A DNA stretch of 64,000 nt. Origin: Podocnemis expansa. Lineage: Eukaryota > Chordata > Testudines > Podocnemididae. The stretch lies in NCBI GenBank assembly GCA_007922195.1, contig ML681990.1, forward strand, positions 42,710,692 to 42,774,691, written 5' to 3'. The position numbers and the translations under genes were made by a program. Numbering within the stretch: position 1 is the first letter of the stretch; the number at the start of each line of letters is the position of its first letter. Below are positions 1-64,000 of the stretch, in pieces. A model generated the notes under the pieces. That model was given only the letters and a program-made list of their open reading frames with translations. It ran no database searches and was not told the DNA's origin.

Positions 1-284
1 ATCCCACCTGACTAAAAATTGTGCTTTCGGTATTTCAATAACTTAACATAAAGCACTGCTCATCTGGCATACTAAATATAAACCATCAAATGATTCAAAT
101 GTATTCATAGTAAGAATATAGAGGTGGTTCCATTTCCTCATTCATTTGATGCCACTGCATTCTAAAGTACCTATGTTACATCATAAAGTTGAAGAGAATA
201 ATTCATAGAAGTAATGGAATAGTTCAATGGATACATTTATAATCACAGGGTTATATCTTAGCAAAACCAAATAACAAAGAAGCT
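1..284. other. presumed BHMT intron 1, no feature recognised
   Basis: AT-rich single-copy-looking sequence. If the minus-strand exon at 1501-1533 is BHMT exon 1, this is its first intron. BHMT exon 2 was looked for on the minus strand down to base 1 and not found. Confidence 0.4.
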
Positions 285-360
285 CTGTGACACTTTTAAA
301 GTCTAACAAGTTTATTTATTGTATAAAGCTTTTGTGGGTGTAATCCCAATTCATCCGAAC
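285..360 (-). repeat. Penelope-like element 3'-end fragment
   Basis: This carries the antisense form of a terminal sequence that recurs in the window: a core resembling gtggcacttttaaagacta, then tttatttatt, then a run resembling aagcttttgtgggtg. The clearest copies are at 20395 (linked to Penelope RT/GIY-YIG coding sequence) and 39704. It is an old, isolated fragment. Confidence 0.5.
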
Positions 361-557
361 CATGTTGTATTTTGCTTTTGTTAACTCTTCATCTTTGCGC
401 TGTATCAACTTTTTTGTAGGAATGTTTACATATTCACTTTTTTAATTTAAAAATAAACAGTAGTTAAAATTATACAAACGTTAAAGTCCTAAACCAGTAA
501 TCCTGGAGGTCTATGGACTATTAAAGGGGCTTGTAAAATGCTGTTGCTTCCAAAGAA

Positions 558-674
558 CAATGGTTTCAACCTGTGCTCTGTGGGGTCTGCAGACTCCGTG
601 TAAGATTTCCGAAGAGAGCCATTAAAAAATGTTTAGGAGTCCACAAATGAAAAAAGATTGAAAAAAAATCACTG
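558..674. mobile_element. old hAT (Charlie-type) non-autonomous element
   Basis: The left end caatggtttcaacctg and right end gaaaaaaaatcactg are imperfect inverted repeats. The interior has the form 'gggtctgcagactc ... gtccacaaatgaaaaa', typical of Charlie/MER hAT elements. The 8-bp flanks match only partly (about 5 of 8), consistent with age. Confidence 0.5.
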
Positions 675-727
675 TGCAAGAGCAGGAATGTAAGTGTCTT
701 TACTAGATTACAGAATGATAGCAGTTA

Positions 728-800
728 GGTTTGGAAGTGGCCTCTGGAGATCATCTAGTCCAGTCCAATCCTTTGCTCAAAGCTGGACAAATGATGACAA
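728..800 (-). repeat. CR1 LINE 3'-end fragment, antisense
   Basis: The phrase ctctggagatcatctagtcc followed by tttgctcaaagctgga is the reverse complement of a CR1 3' untranslated tail. It is a short 5'-truncated copy, as is usual for CR1. Confidence 0.55.
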
Positions 801-1500
801 AACCTAATGAATTTGCCACTTACAGAGAGGTCTGGCTCAGCCTCACATTCTGGAAAAGGGCCGTGCCTGGGAGGAGTCAGGAGCCATGTGGCACCCTGAT
901 AAGTGGCAGCAGGGCTGTTCTGAGCAGGGGGTTTTGCCTGGGTTCAGTGTTTGCAGTGGATTCTCTTTCCCACCTCCCCACCCGGCCACCCACGGACTGG
1001 TTGGCAGCAGCAGCCGGGGTGGGAGCGGGAAGTTGATCCTGTCTATGGTGCCTGGCAGCGAAACGCCCCCCCCGCCCCCGGCCTCTCCTGCAGCACCGAG
1101 CCGAGCCCAGCCTCCAGCTGGGGCCTCACTCAGCCGGACAGACAGCGGGAGCCCGGGCAGACACCCCCGCCTGCTCCCCTCTCTCCGGCGGCCACAGCCA
1201 GGCGGGCCTGGGGCTACCAGGTACCACGACCTGGAAAGGAGGACAGAGAAGTAGGAAAAGGAGGAGATTGGCGGACACGTGGAGAAAATGTAGCATTCGT
1301 CTGGTTTTAGGGGCCCTGGCACGCTTCCCCCTAAAAATAGGCTGTTTTCCCAGCATGCTTTAACCCCCGTCAGTAAAAAGCCAGCCAAACTCCCGCGTTT
1401 TTTATCATGCCTGCGGGACGGAGGCGGTGAAGGTCAAAAGGGGGCCGTGTCCTCCTTCTGCCTGACAGCGGGGAGCCCCAGCCAGTCCGAGCCCTTTTAC

Positions 1501-1533
1501 CTTCTTGGTCCCTGCGGCGGGCGGCGCCTGCAT
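1501..1533 (-). CDS. BHMT: Betaine-homocysteine methyltransferase, coding exon 1 (probable)
   Basis: On the minus strand an ATG at 1533-1531, with a purine at -3, opens 11 codons reading MQAPPAAGTKK, followed at once by the donor GTAAAA (1500-1495). BHMT proteins begin with a short Gly/Lys-containing peptide ending in Lys-Lys, and as I recall their first coding exon is also 11 codons, phase 0. BHMT2/BHMT lie head to head with DMGDH in mammals, which supports the call. BHMT is a cytosolic zinc enzyme that transfers a methyl group from betaine to homocysteine, giving methionine and dimethylglycine. The rest of the gene would lie before base 1. The exon is too short for homology alone to be decisive. 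Confidence 0.65.
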
Positions 1534-1789
1534 CTCTCCCGCTGCTCCCAGCCACTCGCCCGCCCTGCCGGGACCCCGGGCCGCAGCCCCCCAGCCCGCC
1601 TCTTTATAGCCCAGAGGAGAGGCGGGGCGCGGGGTGGGACCTGGGGGCCGGGAGAGGGCCGGCGAGCTGGCGGGAAATGCCCCCTGGGCGGCCGCTGGGA
1701 CGCCGGGCTCCGCGCCGCCCCTCACCCCGGCCCCCGCGAAGGGTGTCCCCGGCTGGGAGGCGGCGGGTCGCCAGCGAGCCGAGCGCGCC
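1534..1789. promoter_or_regulatory. 256-bp divergent promoter between BHMT and DMGDH
   Basis: This is the interval between the two opposed start codons. It is very GC-rich, with a GC box ggcggggc at 1621-1628 and other G/C tracts that fit Sp1/KLF sites. Both 5' UTRs must lie inside it unless an upstream untranslated exon exists. The + strand shows no convincing TATA box, so DMGDH may use CpG-island initiation. Confidence 0.6.
1602..1608 (-). promoter_or_regulatory. TATA-like box TATAAAG facing BHMT
   Basis: Read on the minus strand this is GGGCTATAAAGAGGC, about 70 bp upstream of the proposed BHMT ATG. A start about 30 bp downstream would give a 5' UTR near 40 nt. It is an AT-rich island in GC-rich surroundings, which makes the motif stand out. 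No transcript evidence is available. Confidence 0.4.
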
Positions 1790-62240
<60,451 letters not shown>

Positions 62241-63952
62241 CAGGTAGTCCTCACTTAGTGACCGGGTTCCGTTCCTGAAACCCGGCTGATAAACGAATTG
62301 GTCGCTAAACGAGGAGCAGCCCTTACCGGTATTTCAGGCATAATGTACTTTACTGGTAGTGGTTTTTTCAACCATCTGTAGATAGTTTTAATGTCACCTT
62401 TGCATCATTTATAACATTTTAAATATATATTTTAAATGTTTTAAGCTCTAATGTACTGAACTTAGTTTGCATAGTGTACTGTAAATACAGGTAATCGTTT
62501 TTAATATTCTGAATAGTACTGTAAAGAAAAGGCCTAAAATAAACTCCATCGTGATAACTTTGTTTTATTGGCATAACTCCTTACATACTGTATTACAGAA
62601 CATAAAAATGCAATCAGCAAAAATTATAAAAATGATGTACCAAAGAAATATGAAAATAAACATTCAGATTACATTGACATTTTTACTCATCAAATCCTTC
62701 AAAGTGTGGTTCAGCAGCTGGGGGGTCATCAATGTCATCGTTGGAGAGATCAGCAGGGTTATCAGGAGCTGTAGAAGGCCCTGGTAAGGGAGATGATGGC
62801 AAGGAAATGGAAGGACTTGTAAGGGTAGGGGTAGGGGTCCTGGATGGAACTTTAGAGAAGTATCTCGTTAGTGTGGTCTGCGTTGTAATTTTCTTTTTTT
62901 CTTCATAAATTTCACGATAGCATCGTAAAATTTCATTCATTTGTCGTTCCACTTTCGTGAACCATTCAACATTCGGGTCCATACTGTCTAGTTCTAACAT
63001 CGCTGCATTCACTTTGGAGAAGACACCACCTAACCCCTTTACAGTGAACTTCTTTTGTACTTCTTCCACTCTTTCCTCTTCTTCTTCTTCTTCCTCCTCT
63101 TTCAAGTGCTGCTGCACCTCCAACTCTATTAAATCTTCGTTAGTTAGCTCTCCCTCGACGTATTCCACTAATTCTTCAATATCTTCCACTTCAACATCTA
63201 AATTAAGCACATTAGCAAGTTCCACAATTTTTTTTATTTATGACATCAATATGTTCGTCTTTCTCAAACCCTTCGAAATTATTTACAAAACGTTTCAGGT
63301 ATTTTTTCTATATGCCTTGCATGCACTTTTCTGTCACTCCCGCCCAAGCTGATTCAATGTTCTTTATGCAGTGTAAAATATTATATGATTTCCAAAAATT
63401 GCACAGGGTTACTTCACCATTTTCTGTTGCTGCTACCGCTTTGGAAAACGTTGCGCGCAAATATAGCTCTTTAAACGTAGAGATAGCCCCCTGGTCCATT
63501 GGTTGTAACACAGCAGTTGTGTTTTTAGGCAGATACACGACCTTTACATCAGGGTGTAGATCATCAAGATGCTGGGGGTGGCCTGGGGCGTTATCAAGTA
63601 GGAGGATAATTTTAAAGGGAACACCGTTTTCCAGACAGTAATGCTTGACCGAGGGTATGAAGCAGTTCATGAACCAGTCCTCAAATAAAGATTGTGTCAT
63701 CCATGCTTTGTTATTTGAACGATAGTAAACAGGCAGTGTGTGCTTACTAACCTGCTTCAGTGCACGTGGGTTTGCAGAACGATAGATGAGAAAAGGTTTT
63801 AACTGAAATCCAGCAACATTTCCTCCCAACAACAATGTGACCCTGTCCTTAAAAGCCTTGAAACCGGGCATTGCTTTAGCCTCTTTGTGTATGTAGGATC
63901 TTTCGGGTATTTTTTCCAAATAGTCCGGTTTCGTCTGCATTAAAGATCTGTT
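62241..63952 (-). mobile_element. Tigger (pogo) DNA transposon, 5' part cut off
   Basis: The terminus caggtagtcctcacttagtg follows a TA dinucleotide (62239-62240), matching a Tigger-type inverted end. The minus strand encodes a pogo/Tigger transposase in 63941-62683. The opposite terminus is missing because a CR1 fragment begins at about 63953, so the element may resume outside the window. Confidence 0.85.
62683..63942 (-). pseudogene. Tigger transposase, C-terminal two thirds, damaged
   Basis: A DDE-type transposase of the pogo/Tigger (JRK/CENP-B-related) family, which would cut and paste its own ends. The first catalytic Asp lies in NADET at about 63928-63942, the second in LLLDNAPGH and the third in LQPMDQGAI, all visible. 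The C-terminal part has a Glu-rich coiled segment (EVQQHLKEEEEE) and a Ser/Pro-rich tail. Lesions are few: an apparent 1-nt loss near 63916-63922, a TAG at 63308-63310 where Trp would fit, and a frameshift at an 8-T run (63228-63235). The N-terminal DNA-binding domain is outside or lost. Confidence 0.88.
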
Positions 63953-64000
63953 CCGAACGGGGGAGGTGCCAGAGGACTGGAAAAAAGCAAATATAGTACC
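63953..64000 (+). mobile_element. CR1 LINE fragment, 5'-truncated, continues past window
   Basis: 63954-64000 matches 11556-11602 of the CR1 copy above at about 43 of 47 positions, in the part encoding VPEDWKKANIV. It interrupts the Tigger transposase reading, so it inserted after the Tigger arrived. Confidence 0.85.

Noticed and set aside
62957..63641. Two + strand ORFs of about 130 codons
   Set aside because: Antisense shadows of the Tigger transposase coding region.

Overview
The window is vertebrate nuclear DNA, most likely from a turtle or another non-avian sauropsid. The evidence is one gene with 14 visible exons and long introns, a CpG-island promoter, and a repeat load of CR1 LINEs, Penelope-like elements, many hAT elements with 8-bp duplications, palindromic MITEs and a Tigger copy. 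The turtle placement is inference from repeat content.

Gene content. The main gene is DMGDH (mitochondrial dimethylglycine dehydrogenase) on the + strand. Exons 1 to 14 run from 1790 to 59920. They splice into one open frame of 2244 nt (748 codons) with matching intron phases and no internal stop. By comparison with the roughly 866-residue mammalian protein, the last 110 or so residues lie beyond 64000. Upstream, a short minus-strand exon (1501-1533) looks like coding exon 1 of BHMT, head to head with DMGDH across 256 bp. BHMT makes dimethylglycine and DMGDH oxidises it, so the two would be consecutive steps of choline/betaine catabolism sharing one divergent GC-rich promoter with GC boxes and a minus-strand TATA-like motif.

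Layout. 1-730: presumed BHMT intron with old repeats. 1040-2060: CpG island. Intron 1 (1885-6584): an old CR1/L3-like element split by two hAT insertions, then a palindromic MITE. Intron 2 (6760-23447): hAT elements, a frameshifted CR1 with reverse transcriptase, a palindromic Penelope-derived block split by a MITE, an antisense S1P-receptor-like pseudogene, a hAT transposase remnant and a degraded Penelope element with RT and GIY-YIG. Introns 3 and 4: MITEs, a Penelope hairpin, and a 1.5-kb hAT with purine/pyrimidine tracts. Intron 5 (30863-44640): MITEs, a long unclassified repeat, antisense CR1 and SINE-like pieces. Introns 6 to 13: further nested insertions. 62241-63952: a minus-strand Tigger transposon with damaged transposase, cut by a 5'-truncated CR1 that leaves the window.

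No bacterial, viral or CRISPR-like system is present. The most interesting items are the divergent BHMT/DMGDH promoter, several non-autonomous DNA-transposon families whose ends and target duplications can be read directly, the palindromic Penelope structures, and the S1P-receptor-like pseudogene.
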